This document shows, piece by piece, positions 48,262 to 60,475 of a stretch of 64,000 nt of DNA. Below the pieces are notes generated by a model that did no database searches, was not told the DNA's origin, and saw only the letters and a program-made list of their open reading frames with translations. The stretch spans positions 135,604,831 through 135,668,830 of the forward strand of contig JAIOJX010000002.1 of the NCBI GenBank assembly GCA_022376925.1, written 5' to 3'. How positions within the stretch are numbered: the first letter of the stretch is position 1; each line of letters opens with the position of its first letter. Position numbers and translations under genes: made by a program. The stretch comes from Tragulus kanchil. Taxonomy: Eukaryota; Chordata; Mammalia; Artiodactyla; Tragulidae.

Positions 48262-48430
48262 ACCCATTTTAGTAAACAGCCTATAGAGCTAAAGTTATGT
48301 GCTAACCAAGTTTACATATTTACTGCCTTCAGTCCTCAACAACCCTGTGAGGTAAAAGCTGTTCTTACTCTGCTTTTCGGCAGAGGAAACTGAGGCACCA
48401 AGACAAAAACGACTTGAGATCTTTGACCAT
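48262..48430 (-). mobile_element. MIR fragment
   Basis: CCTCAACAACCCTGTGAGG and GGCAGAGGAAACTGAGGCACC are the MIR core in reverse, just downstream of the Pro/Gln exon. Confidence 0.7.
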
Positions 48431-48689
48431 GTGCTATGAAAAGACCACCCATGACAGTTCTGTTCAGAGCACGTGCATTCAGTTACTGTCCCAGAATGGC
48501 TTTTCTTAGCCTGTTAATGATAGGCAGAAAATAAGTCTGGTGTGTGTGACTACAGTTTTCTCAAAAGTCCAGTTTATGTTTCTGCGGTCTGACGATTGGT
48601 TTGTCCATTCATTTCTCGGACTGTTGGATGCTTTTATCCCAAGCCGTAGAGAGAATTGAGGCTAGCCAGGGTCCCCGCACATGTGAGCA

Positions 48690-48822
48690 GGAGCAGAGAC
48701 TCAGTAGCCGCCTGAGTCTCTGGAGACCTGTGGACCTGGCGTGTAACTCCCAGTGCCCCCGTATACCAGTGTACGACCTTGGAAGGTCACTAATTGTTCC
48801 GGGTCTGAGTCTCACCTGAAGC
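48690..48822 (+). mobile_element. MIR fragment
   Basis: GGAGACCTGTGGACCTGGCG, GTACGACCTTGGAAGGTCAC and GGGTCTGAGTCTCACCTGAAG resemble the sense MIR. Confidence 0.5.
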
Positions 48823-49071
48823 CTTTCCTAACTGTCCCGGGTAGAGATACTCTCCGCCTCTGTGCTCTCGTACATACCAGGAATGCTCTGTACCTCATAA
48901 CCCGGTATTTCACAGCTATTAAGTAGCAGAGCCTGCACTCACATTGCGATTGACTCCAAAGCTGTGTGCGTGAACACCATGCTGTGCTTGGCCAGCGCAT
49001 TGGATGGGACAGGTGAGGTGGCAGAGGGCACACGTGCAATCTTCTGGCGTAGGCACTTAGAGAAGTGTGTT

Positions 49072-51298
49072 ACTGGAGAGGATGCAGGTTCAGTGATCGA
49101 GCCTGAGTTAATCCTTACTCCCTGCTACCCTACACACTTTCCACTGCGTAGGCTTGGCCAGACGACTTACCTGACTGTCTTTGCTAATCTGTAAAGTGTA
49201 GTGCCCAGTCTATCAGGTTGCTTTTATGTTGTGTGATATGTTAAACCAGCTAGTTTTAGGACCTAATATTTAGGCACCGAATGAATTATCTTCCCTGACA
49301 CTTTTACAGAAGGACCTGTGAAGTTCCCCTAGGAAGTCAGGTTGGAAGCAGGTGTATTGAGTCGTCAGCATCATTGGGGTTAGGACCTCTGAGAGGTTAA
49401 TTATGCCACAGATGCTTGAGTACCTACTACAAGTAAGGAATCGTGGTATGGCATTTAACAAACAGGAAATTGGGATAGTAACTGTAGAAAATAACGTGTT
49501 GAATATGCTTTTTCACTTTGGGACATGAAAGAGCAAAGCCTTTTTTCAAATGGAGACGGTGGGAGTACAAAAATCTTGTTTCTCAATGATGGGTAAGGAA
49601 CAGGACACCGAAAAGTGACATGGGTATACATTCAGGGGAAAGGAAAGCCTGAGAGGTGGACCTGGGGAGAAGTCTTCAAAAAAAAAAAAAATGGCTAAGT
49701 AGGAAGAATACCCCACCTGTTTCTAAAACAAGTTTACAAAGGTGGATGTTGTTTATGTAGAGGCTAAGATGGAAACAAAGAGGGTATTGCAATCTGACTA
49801 AAATTTAGAATTAAAAATCCCCAAACAGATCTGTAAGCAAAGCATTCTTCAAGAGAACCAGATTTGTGTTTTTGTCTCTTTTTAAACATTTGTGAATACC
49901 CTTTTACCAGTGTAGTCTCGTAGTATGTTAAAACATTTTTGTAGGTGCTCCTAGAAACATAATAGAAACATCATGGAGCATTGAGTGTCTCTTTATTAGG
50001 GAGGACTTCATAGATCTGTCCGGGCTCCGGAAGGGCTAATAATAATAGTAACAGTAATCATATTGCGACTCACCCATGTGGGGTGCTTATGACCCAGATA
50101 CTGCATTAACATGTTTAATTTTCATTTTACAAATTAGAGACTAGCCTAGTGATCAAGGAAGAGCAGGGTACTGCACCATATAAACACTGGAGAGGATGCA
50201 GGTTCAGTGATCGAGCCTGAGTTAATCCTTACTCCTGCTACCCTACACACTTTCACTGCGTAGGCTTGGCCAGACGACTTACCTGACTGTCTTTGCTAAT
50301 CTGTAAAGTGTAGTGCCCAGTCTATCAGGTTGCTTTTATGTTGTGTGATATGTTAAACCAGCTAGTTTTAGGACCTAATATTTAGGCACCGAATGAATTA
50401 TCTTCCCTGACACTTTTACAGAAGGACCTGTGAAGTTCCCCTAGGAAGTCAGGTTGGAAGCAGGTGTATTGAGTCGTCAGCATCATTGGGGTTAGGACCT
50501 CTGAGAGGTTAATTATGCCACAGATGCTTGAGTACCTACTACAAGTAAGGAATCGTGGTATGGCATTTAACAAACAGGAAATTGGGATAGTAACTGTAGA
50601 AAATAACGTGTTGAATATGCTTTTTCACTTTGGGACATGAAAGAGCAAAGCCTTTTTTCAAATGGAGACGGTGGGAGTACAAAAATCTTGTTTCTCAATG
50701 ATGGGTAAGGAACAGGACACCGAAAAGTGACATGGGTATACATTCAGGGGAAAGGAAAGCCTGAGAGGTGGACCTGGGGAGAAGTCTTCAAAAAAAAAAA
50801 AAATGGCTAAGTAGGAAGAATACCCCACCTGTTTCTAAAACAAGTTTACAAAGGTGGATGTTGTTTATGTAGAGGCTAAGATGGAAACAAAGAGGGTATT
50901 GCAATCTGACTAAAATTTAGAATTAAAAATCCCCAAACAGATCTGTAAGCAAAGCATTCTTCAAGAGAACCAGATTTGTGTTTTTGTCTCTTTTTAAACA
51001 TTTGTGAATACCCTTTTACCAGTGTAGTCTCGTAGTATGTTAAAACATTTTTGTAGGTGCTCCTAGAAACATAATAGAAACATCATGGAGCATTGAGTGT
51101 CTCTTTATTAGGGAGGACTTCATAGATCTGTCCGGGCTCCGGAAGGGCTAATAATAATAGTAACAGTAATCATATTGCGACTCACCCATGTGGGGTGCTT
51201 ATGACCCAGATACTGCATTAACATGTTTAATTTTCATTTTACAAATTAGAGACTAGCCTAGTGATCAAGGAAGAGCAGGGTACTGCACCATATAAACA
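49072..51298. repeat. Head-to-tail duplicate 49072-50185 / 50186-51298
   Basis: The offset is 1114 bp. Single-C losses in the first 80 bp of the second copy (ACTCCTGC against ACTCCCTGC; CTTTCACTG against CTTTCCACTG). Confidence 0.94.
50066..50170 (-). mobile_element. MIR-like fragment
   Basis: GACCCAGATACTGCATTAACATG and TTTTACAAATTAGAGACTAG resemble the MIR core in reverse. It recurs at about 51180-51284 and 52282-52385 through block duplication. Confidence 0.45.
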
Positions 51299-53376
51299 GC
51301 CCAGATACCTGATAATTGCATCTTGCAAATTATATGTAGTTCAGAAACCTGAGAACATATGTAGTTCAGAAACGTGGGAACATAATCTTAATTGTCTTTG
51401 TCTATTTGTATTCGTGTTTGACTTTTTTAGTTTTCTGACCAGAGAGAAGCGATGAAGTAGATTTGACATTTAAATTAATACATACAAGGCACACATAGAA
51501 ATTTACTTAAAAGTCTGCATGGTAGAGATGCGGAGTCCTGGATGCACTTGCCTTGTCCTCACAGAATGTGTCTCATTTATTCACTGCAGTGCAGGAGGAG
51601 GGATAGTGCCCAAATGACACTAGTATTTTCTAAATTAGAGGTCACAGTTAAATGCTTTCACACGCTAGCAGGTAAGTGGAGTGAAGGCTGAAAAGAAGTC
51701 ATGGAAACGGTGGTCAGTATACTAATTTTAGGTTCTGGAACCCTGTGCAGATCGCACCACACGGCCCTGCGGGTGGAGTCGCCAGTCTGTGACTGCTGCA
51801 CACGCTGGGCGAGGGCCTCGGTCCTCACTGGAGGGACCTCTCTGCTGGCTGATTTCCTAGAGCCTTCAAGTGTCAGGCCCTGCTACTCCCCAAAACACCC
51901 TTGAATTTGGGGGCCTGCAGGAATGTGAGAGAGGATTGGGGGGACTAATGTGCTTACCAGAACTGGCAGCACTGTTGTTCTTGTGGACCAGAATGTTCCA
52001 GCTCACATTTCATCATCCAGCTGACACGGCAGATACAGCAGTTAGATCCGCAAACACCCCTCCACGCCGCCAGTCAAATCCAGCAGCAGTTAATCTCGGT
52101 GCACACGTGCGCGCGGATGTTTGCTGCACTTCACCTTTAATACCTCTATAGGTCATTTTGTAAAGAACAGGATAGTCTTGTGTACAGCCGTGACACCGCA
52201 TCACCCTTAAGCTAAAGAGGGCTGTTCCCACCGCATCCTGTGGAATGTAGTTTGTGTTCAGAATTTTGCAGATGGGTTGCGACTCACCCATGTGGGTGCT
52301 TATGACCCAGATACTGCATTAACATGTTTAATTTTCATTTTACAAATTAGAGACTAGCCTAGTGATCAAGGAAGAGCAGGGTACTGCACCATATAAACAG
52401 CCCAGATACCTGATAATTGCATCTTGCAAATTATATGTAGTTCAGAAACCTGAGAACATATGTAGTTCAGAAACGTGGGAACATAATCTTAATTGTCTTT
52501 GTCTATTTGTATTCGTGTTTGACTTTTTTAGTTTTCTGACCAGAGAGAAGCGATGAAGTAGATTTGACATTTAAATTAATACATACAAGGCACACATAGA
52601 AATTTACTTAAAAGTCTGCATGGTAGAGATGCGGAGTCCTGGATGCACTTGCCTTGTCCTCACAGAATGTGTCTCATTTATTCACTGCAGTGCAGGAGGA
52701 GGGATAGTGCCCAAATGACACTAGTATTTTCTAAATTAGAGGTCACAGTTAAATGCTTTCACACGCTAGCAGGTAAGTGGAGTGAAGGCTGAAAAGAAGT
52801 CATGGAAACGGTGGTCAGTATACTAATTTTAGGTTCTGGAACCCTGTGCAGATCGCACCACACGGCCCTGCGGGTGGAGTCGCCAGTCTGTGACTGCTGC
52901 ACACGCTGGGCGAGGGCCTCGGTCCTCACTGGAGGGACCTCTCTGCTGGCTGATTTCCTAGAGCCTTCAAGTGTCAGGCCCTGCTACTCCCCAAAACACC
53001 CTTGAATTTGGGGGCCTGCAGGAATGTGAGAGAGGATTGGGGGGACTAATGTGCTTACCAGAACTGGCAGCACTGTTGTTCTTGTGGACCAGAATGTTCC
53101 AGCTCACATTTCATCATCCAGCTGACACGGCAGATACAGCAGTTAGATCCGCAAACACCCCTCCACGCCGCCAGTCAAATCCAGCAGCAGTTAATCTCGG
53201 TGCACACGTGCGCGCGGATGTTTGCTGCACTTCACCTTTAATACCTCTATAGGTCATTTTGTAAAGAACAGGATAGTCTTGTGTACAGCCGTGACACCGC
53301 ATCACCCTTAAGCTAAAGAGGGCTGTTCCCACCGCATCCTGTGGAATGTAGTTTGTGTTCAGAATTTTGCAGATGG
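51175..53376. repeat. Head-to-tail duplicate 51175-52276 / 52277-53376
   Basis: The offset is 1102 bp. It starts within the previous block's second copy, so a third partial copy lies near 50061. One G is lost 15 bp into the second copy. Confidence 0.94.
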
Positions 53377-53984
53377 TGCCAAAAATGTCTTTTTGTTTAT
53401 AGTGTGATGTGACTTAGCACACACACACGCCATTTATATAAAATATAACTTGTAAAACAGCATTACATCTTGCTTATGAGTGAATTCAGTGCAGTATTTT
53501 GTGTGGTTATCACTCAGTTACCTACTGTGGAAGAAAGGAGCTAGGAGTGAGAAAACGCACACAGGCATTTTCTATTATGTTAATAATCTATTCCCCAAGG
53601 TGAGGGGTGTTCGACTACTTTTATGTTAATGCGATAGATTTCCCTGCATTTTGCTCTTTTTGTTGTTGTTGTTAAGAAAACTAAGGACATCTGAAGTATA
53701 GTGGTGAGTTACTAAGAATTGGGGCTGTCTTAATGAAAAAATGTTAATATTAAAGTTAGAGATGTTGAAATACTGCCCCTCTACCTCTGCTGTCCACTGT
53801 CTTTTTAGTGCAGTGTGCCTACGTCCTTGCTGTCCTGTGCCTTCTTGCTGTAAATGTGTTCCATGGTCTCTAACCATAGTCAAGTCTTTATAATCTTTAA
53901 AAGAAATTCCTTTGCACTCCCATTCTCTTAGGGCTATTGTAGAATTTCTCTCTACTTTCTTTTAGAGTTCTTGAAAAAAAATAA

Positions 53985-54515
53985 TCTGGACTTGGACTCT
54001 CTGATACATTACTTCAGTCCTCTGTCATCTGACTTCTGCTCACTTGATTAAAATAGCTCTTGCTAAGGTCACTGATCTTCTGAATGCCAGACCCAGACGT
54101 TTTATTTCTAATTGTGGTTAAAAAACAGACTTAACCAAAAAATTCTCCACCAGACTTGGGCCATTTTGTCTTAATAGATACCTACTTTTTTTTTTTTTTT
54201 AATCGTTGACCACTTTCTCCTTTTTTAAAGCTCTTTCTTTCATTTCTCTTTGACCAGTGTTTCAGGCTTTATTCCTTCCCATGGGTTTGTTTCCTCCCTC
54301 TCTCTGCAGTTTTAGGTTCTGTGTCTTCTGGGTTTCTTCAGCGGGTGGTGGGCCCTCCAGGCTCAACGTGTCCAAAATTGGGTTCATTGTCTTGGGCCAT
54401 ACCATTTTTCATTCTGATCCCATTGCTCTAAAGGCTGGCACCTCCGTTCATCCACTCACCCATCTAGAAATCTTAAGATCGTGCTTAACTCTCTTCATGT
54501 CTCACAGGCCACTGG
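53985..54515 (+). mobile_element. L2 LINE fragment
   Basis: GCTAAGGTCACTGATCTTCTG, then later GGCTCAACGTGTCCAAAATTGG, CACCTCCGTTCATCCACTCACC and a GAAATCTTAAGATCGTG run parallel the L2 reverse-transcriptase and 3' segments (AACATGTCCAAAACTGAA… CACCCAAGCCAGAAA… in the family). An internal poly-T and deletions make it non-functional. Confidence 0.5.
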
Positions 54516-54544
54516 TTTACCATGTCCTGCTGGGTTTCTTTTTT

Positions 54545-54862
54545 CCCCCCATTTATGTATTTTTGGCTCTGCTGGGTCTGCCTTGCGGCCTTTGCCTTTC
54601 TCTGTTGGCCTTGCGTAGGGGCTCCTCTCTAGTGGCAGTATTCAGGGTTTTCATCGCAGTAGCCTCTCCTTGCAGAGCGCAGGCTCTCGGCACACGGGCT
54701 TCCGTCGTCGTGGCTCCAGTGCTCTAGAGCCCGGCCTCAGGAGCCGTCCCACACAGGCATTGTTGCTTCACGGCATGCGGATCTTCCAGGACCCAGGACT
54801 GAACCCGCGTCTCCTGCACAGGCAGGCAGATTCTTGACCCCTGATCCACCGGCGAAGCCCCT
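54545..54862 (-). mobile_element. CHR-2 type SINE, minus strand, old
   Basis: ATTTATGTATTTTTGGCTCTGC tail, GGGGCTCCTCTCTAGTGGCAG, GAGCGCAGGCTCTCGGCAC, GACCCAGGACTGAACCCGCG, ATTCTTGACCCCTGATCCACC and GGCGAAGCCCC follow the CHR-2 order in reverse. Confidence 0.85.
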
Positions 54863-55150
54863 GCCGGTTTTACCTCCAGCACCCCCTCAGCTTTCCTCTC
54901 TCCTCTGCACTGCCACCCCGGTTGAGTGGGTTCAGACATGCAGCCTCTGGTCTAGCACAGCAGCCCTCGGAGGGTCATCTGTAGCTTTGTCCCCGTCCTC
55001 ATCCCATTTCTCAGACCGGAAGCCAGGCGTGGCCTGAGCCTCGTGTGTGGCTGTCACGGTGCTCTGGTCCTCTTGAACCGTCTTTCACCTGGGCCTGCAG
55101 CCTGTCTCACTCGGGGTTACGGGAAGGCGGCTGCGCCCACTCACGTACAT

Positions 55151-55270
55151 GTTATCTCAGGCTGCCTTCCAGCTGCTGTGGTAGAGTTGTCGCCACAGAG
55201 ACTATCTGGCTGACAGGACCTAAAATATTTGTTAACTGGACCTTTGCAGAAAACTTTTGCCAGCCCCTGG
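55151..55270 (+). mobile_element. 3' end of the same hAT-type repeat as at 37885
   Basis: GTCGCCACAGAGACTATCTGGC, CCTAAAATATTTGTTAACTGG, CCTTTGCAGAAAACTTTTGCC and AGCCCCTGG match the right half of that family, with its characteristic terminal CCCCTG. Confidence 0.7.
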
Positions 55271-55654
55271 ACTAGAGATTAGAATAACTAAGGAAAACAT
55301 TTTTCACTTTCTCACTCAAGTGCTATTTGAAATGGTGCATCTAAGGTTCTCTCCTATTCCAAATGATAACGTTTCATATTTCTTGGAAATGCTGTAAGAC
55401 CTAAGTACTGTTAACTTCAGAAGGTCTGTTTTTCTGGTGAGATTGGAAGTCTTTAAGGCAGAAAGCGTATGTTTAGCTGTTTTGTTTGTTACATGATACC
55501 TTTTTAACTTAGAAAAATGTATGAATTTTCCTAGATCTAAATGCTTTGTGAACGAAGTATGCAGTTCCCTTGAATTCTCACCAGTCTTTGCTTTACGCCA
55601 TGTATCTTCTTTCTGAACAGGTGCTTTGGGGTGCTCTGCTTTACTCTTTTCTTC

Positions 55655-55782
55655 CTTCTTTTTTTTCTCTTGGCCATGCCTCCTGGCTTGCGAGATCTTA
55701 AATCCCTGACCAGGGTCTGTGCTCGAACCCTTGGTAGTGAGAGCGCTGAGTCCTAACCACTGGCCTGCCAGGAATTTCCCCT
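55655..55782 (-). mobile_element. CHR-type SINE fragment, minus strand
   Basis: CTCTTGGCCATGCCTCCTGGC, GAGATCTTAAATCCCTGACC, GTGCTCGAACCC (B box reversed) and CCTAACCACTGGCCTGCCAGG match the tRNA-like portion of artiodactyl SINEs. Confidence 0.8.
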
Positions 55783-55787
55783 GCCCC

Positions 55788-56135
55788 CTTTTTTAAAAAT
55801 TGGAATATAGTTGGCTAACAATGTTGTGTTAATTTCTGCTGTACACTAATGTGAATCAGCCACAAGTGTGCATATATCCCTTCTTCCTTGGATTCCCTTC
55901 CCATTTAGGTCACCACAGAGCACTGAGTACAATTCTCTGAGCTAAACAATCGGCTCTTATTAGTTATCTGTTTCATACATAATAGTGTATATGCTAATCC
56001 TAACCTCCTAATCCTCCCCACCCTGCTTCCCCTGACGTTGTATCCACACGTTTGTTCTCTGTGTCTCTATTTCTGCTTTGCCGATAAGTTCACTTGTACC
56101 TTTTTTCTAGGTTCCACATACCCCTTAATTTATTA
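55788..56135 (-). mobile_element. Artiodactyl L1 3'-end fragment
   Basis: GGAATATAGTTGGCTAACAATG, GTGTTAATTTCTGCTGTAC, CATTTAGGTCACCACAGAGC, CTGAGTACAATTCTC, GTTTGTTCTCTGTGTCTC and AAGTTCACTTGTACC follow the L1 3' order in reverse. It is longer than the copy at 26032. Confidence 0.85.
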
Positions 56136-56526
56136 TTATTATTTTTTTAATATTCTTTCTGAGGGACAGTTCTAGAGCTTCCCTTCATCCTCCTAACTAA
56201 TTTTGTAAAAGTGTAGGATGCTGATTTTGGATTTCAGATGTTTCTCAGTTAGGTGCAGCCTTCCAAATCTTAGTTTAGAATTTGTGTTGTACGTTATACT
56301 GTAAAACCAAATGTCCTTTTCCTCCCACCAGTACAGGTCTCTCTGTTTTCCACTATTTCCTGGGGAAGCGTGGCTGTTATCTTCTGCTTAATAACATGTT
56401 GTATGTTTGTCTCCCAGATGATTTGTAATGACAGGTTTTGGCTTCCTTGTGTGTAAAGGAACTGTATTATTGAACTTGTTCCAATTCTGAAGGAGTCTCC
56501 GACTCTGAAGTGTTTTAGTTGTGATT

Positions 56527-58677
56527 CCTAAGGCGTCCTGCACTTTTTACAGCTGTAGTCAGGCCACCCCACTCCCCTCCCCCCTCTCTCGGTAGTAAGT
56601 ACTGAGGGTATCTCTTGTTTTCCTAAAATACATAGGCATGCACAGCAAAAGGCAGGTGTGGAACATGACCCCTCCAAACTAGGTCGTGGGCAGATTGTGA
56701 AAGAAAGTTCCATTCCCATTGGAGATGATACAGTTGACGTGCAAAGTTGTATTCAGCTGTTTTTTTGTTTTTTTTTATCTTTATCTTATTTTTTTTTTTA
56801 GCTTTTTTTTTTAATTTATTCTTTATTTTAAAGGTTTTACAGAGTTCTGTTGTTCACAGACATGTATGTTCCCAGATCAGTCATATGCATATCCTCAGCT
56901 GTTTTTTGAGTCGTTTCATTTTTGATCTATTCAGACGTTTTTCAGACGTTTTTAGAAAAGAAAACAACTTTGCCTTTCTTGTAACTAGTCAAGTGGGGTT
57001 TTTTTATTTGTTTCTTTGCTTTTATGTATAAAAAAATTCCCATTCACAAATAACTTCATGGTTTCATCTTTTAACACTTGGATCACTTGGAATTATTTTT
57101 GATAGGTCGTCTCATTTAAAAAATTTTCTTGAAGTATTGAATATTCCTTTTGCTGATTTAAAATACTCACCTTTGACTTACAGCCTTAGATAATATAGTT
57201 GGATCTGTTTCTAGACAACGTTTTTCTGTTCTTAAGTACTCTTGATAGGACAATGCTGTTTAGCTATTGCCTAATAACAAATGTTTTTAATCCTCATATT
57301 TATTTTACTTAAATTTTTAAATGTCTAGTCAAATTACAGACTCTTGTTAGTAATTTTTTGTAATTAAGACTTAAACTTAGAAGGAGCAGAGTTATATCTG
57401 CCTGTTGAGGAACAAGTTTCTATATTTGATCAAGTTGTCTACTATGGCCTGCAGTAAAACTTAATCAGATATTTTCTTCAGCTTTATTCCAAGGCTTCCT
57501 TTATAGTTTTTGTGGCTGTTACAGTTGGGCTCCTTTTTCATCCCATTTTCTTATTGATTATTCCTGGTGTATAGGAAAACTTCATTTTGTATGTGATGGA
57601 GATGATAGATTACCTAAGGCGTCCTGCACTTTTTACAGCTGTAGTCAGGCCACCCCCCCTCCCCTCTCTCGGTAGTAAGTACTGAGGGTATCTCTTGTTT
57701 TCCTAAAATACATAGGCATGCACAGCAAAAGGCAGGTGTGGAACATGACCCCTCCAAACTAGGTCGTGGGCAGATTGTGAAAGAAAGTTCCATTCCCATT
57801 GGAGATGATACAGTTGACGTGCAAAGTTGTATTCAGCTGTTTTTTTGTTTTTTTTTATCTTTATCTTATTTTTTTTTTTAGCTTTTTTTTTTAATTTATT
57901 CTTTATTTTAAAGGTTTTACAGAGTTCTGTTGTTCACAGACATGTATGTTCCCAGATCAGTCATATGCATATCCTCAGCTGTTTTTTGAGTCGTTTCATT
58001 TTTGATCTATTCAGACGTTTTTCAGACGTTTTTAGAAAAGAAAACAACTTTGCCTTTCTTGTAACTAGTCAAGTGGGGTTTTTTTATTTGTTTCTTTGCT
58101 TTTATGTATAAAAAAATTCCCATTCACAAATAACTTCATGGTTTCATCTTTTAACACTTGGATCACTTGGAATTATTTTTGATAGGTCGTCTCATTTAAA
58201 AAATTTTCTTGAAGTATTGAATATTCCTTTTGCTGATTTAAAATACTCACCTTTGACTTACAGCCTTAGATAATATAGTTGGATCTGTTTCTAGACAACG
58301 TTTTTCTGTTCTTAAGTACTCTTGATAGGACAATGCTGTTTAGCTATTGCCTAATAACAAATGTTTTTTTAATCCTCATATTTATTTTACTTAAATTTTT
58401 AAATGTCTAGTCAAATTACAGACTCTTGTTAGTAATTTTTTGTAATTAAGACTTAAACTTAGAAGGAGCAGAGTTATATCTGCCTGTTGAGGAACAAGTT
58501 TCTATATTTGATCAAGTTGTCTACTATGGCCTGCAGTAAAACTTAATCAGATATTTTCTTCAGCTTTATTCCAAGGCTTCCTTTATAGTTTTTGTGGCTG
58601 TTACAGTTGGGCTCCTTTTTCATCCCATTTTCTTATTGATTATTCCTGGTGTATAGGAAAACTTCATTTTTGTATGT
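56527..58677. repeat. Head-to-tail duplicate 56527-57611 / 57612-58677
   Basis: The offset is 1086 bp. The C-rich run near the start is shorter in the second copy. The last ~18 bp of the first copy (GATGGAGATGATAG) differ from the second. Confidence 0.94.
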
Positions 58678-58697
58678 TAACCTTTATTGTTTCTTTT

Positions 58698-59030
58698 TTT
58701 TTTTTTTTTAAAGATTTATTTATTTATTTAATTTGGGCGGGGGTCGGGTTGGGGAGGGATGGGAGCAGGCGGGCCACTTCTATCGGTCTTTTGTTTCTCT
58801 GTGTTCATCCGTCGTTGTTCTTTGGCTCCTGTGGGCCTCCCATCGCGGTGGCATCTGTCGTTGCAGAGCACCGGCTCAGGGCGCATGCGCTCCAGACCTC
58901 CGGCTCGGTGATTGGACACATCAGTCCAGCCGCTCCGCGGCACGTGGGATCTTCCCAGGCCAGGGCTCGAACCGGCGCCCCTTGCACTGCAAGGCGGTGT
59001 CCTTACCCACTGGACCACCAGGGGAAGCCC
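58698..59030 (-). mobile_element. Young CHR-like SINE, long-tail form, minus strand
   Basis: Poly-T, AGATTTATTTATTTATTT, GGGCGGGGGTCGGG and the family body, ending GGGGAAGCCC. A target duplication of about 13 bp, TATTGTTTCTTTT (58685-58697 and 59031-59043), brackets it. Confidence 0.92.
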
Positions 59031-59843
59031 TATTGTTTCTTTTCTTCTCTTGACCTCACGGTGGTCATATTTCGTCGGTTGGTCCTTCTAGCACGAGGCT
59101 GAATAATTGAACTGATGACAGAGGTTCCTGTCTTTGCCTTGTTGTGAGGGGAATGCCGCTTATGTTTCACTGTTAAATCCCCGGTCCACCTGGAGTAGGT
59201 TTGTCTGTCATTCTCAGTCTTATTTTCTTATTCCTGCTGAATGAGAAGTGGCAAGAGACTTAAACGCACAAGCAAATAATAGAAGAGAAATATTTCTGTC
59301 ATAGACCATGCAGTGATGATGGCTCAGTGGTTTTAGATTTGGAGAAAAGTGGATGGATTTGGGGTTTGGTCATGTTTTAGAGTTGCTGTTCACAGGAAGG
59401 AATCAAGGGTAAATCTTCGGTTTCAGTAAATGTGCTGAGGTGAGGAAAACTAGAAAGGAAGCAGGGTTGTTTTCCCTTCATGGTGGTTATAGGAGTTGAC
59501 TTTGTATCAGCAAGTTGTTCTGGATTTCTAATTTTACTCGTTAATGCAAGGTCTAGTCAAATTACAGACTCTTGTTAGTAATTTTTTGTAATTAAGACTT
59601 AAACTTAGAAGGAGCAGAGTTATATCTGCCTGTTGAGGAACAAGTTTCTATATTTGATCAAGTTGTCTACTATGGCCTGCAGTAAAACTTAATCAGATAT
59701 TTTCTTCAGCTTTATTCCAAGGCTTCCTTTATAGTTTTTGTGGCTGTTACAGTTGGGCTCCTTTTTCATCCCATTTTCTTATTGATTATTCCTGGTGTAT
59801 AGGAAAACTTCATTTTTGTATGTTAACCTTTATTGTTTCTTTT

Positions 59844-60176
59844 TTTTTTTTTTTTAAAGATTTATTTATTTATTTAATTTGGGCGGGGGTCGGGTTGGGG
59901 AGGGATGGGAGCAGGCGGGCCACTTCTATCGGTCTTTTGTTTCTCTGTGTTCATCCGTCGTTGTTCTTTGGCTCCTGTGGGCCTCCCATCGCGGTGGCAT
60001 CTGTCGTTGCAGAGCACCGGCTCAGGGCGCATGCGCTCCAGACCTCCGGCTCGGTGATTGGACACATCAGTCCAGCCGCTCCGCGGCACGTGGGATCTTC
60101 CCAGGCCAGGGCTCGAACCGGCGCCCCTTGCACTGCAAGGCGGTGTCCTTACCCACTGGACCACCAGGGGAAGCCC
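59844..60176 (-). mobile_element. Duplicate-block copy of the SINE at 58698
   Basis: Identical to the first copy, 1146 bp downstream, with the same flanks. Confidence 0.92.
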
Positions 60177-60475
60177 TATTGTTTCTTTTCTTCTCTTGAC
60201 CTCACGGTGGTCATATTTCGTCGGTTGGTCCTTCTAGCACGAGGCTGAATAATTGAACTGATGACAGAGGTTCCTGTCTTTGCCTTGTTGTGAGGGGAAT
60301 GCCGCTTATGTTTCACTGTTAAATCCCCGGTCCACCTGGAGTAGGTTTGTCTGTCATTCTCAGTCTTATTTTCTTATTCCTGCTGAATGAGAAGTGGCAA
60401 GAGACTTAAACGCACAAGCAAATAATAGAAGAGAAATATTTCTGTCATAGACCATGCAGTGATGATGGCTCAGTG

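Noticed and set aside
54257..54727. 156-codon open frame with hydrophobic stretches
   Set aside because: It spans an L2 fragment and a minus-strand CHR-2 SINE, so it is a chance frame.
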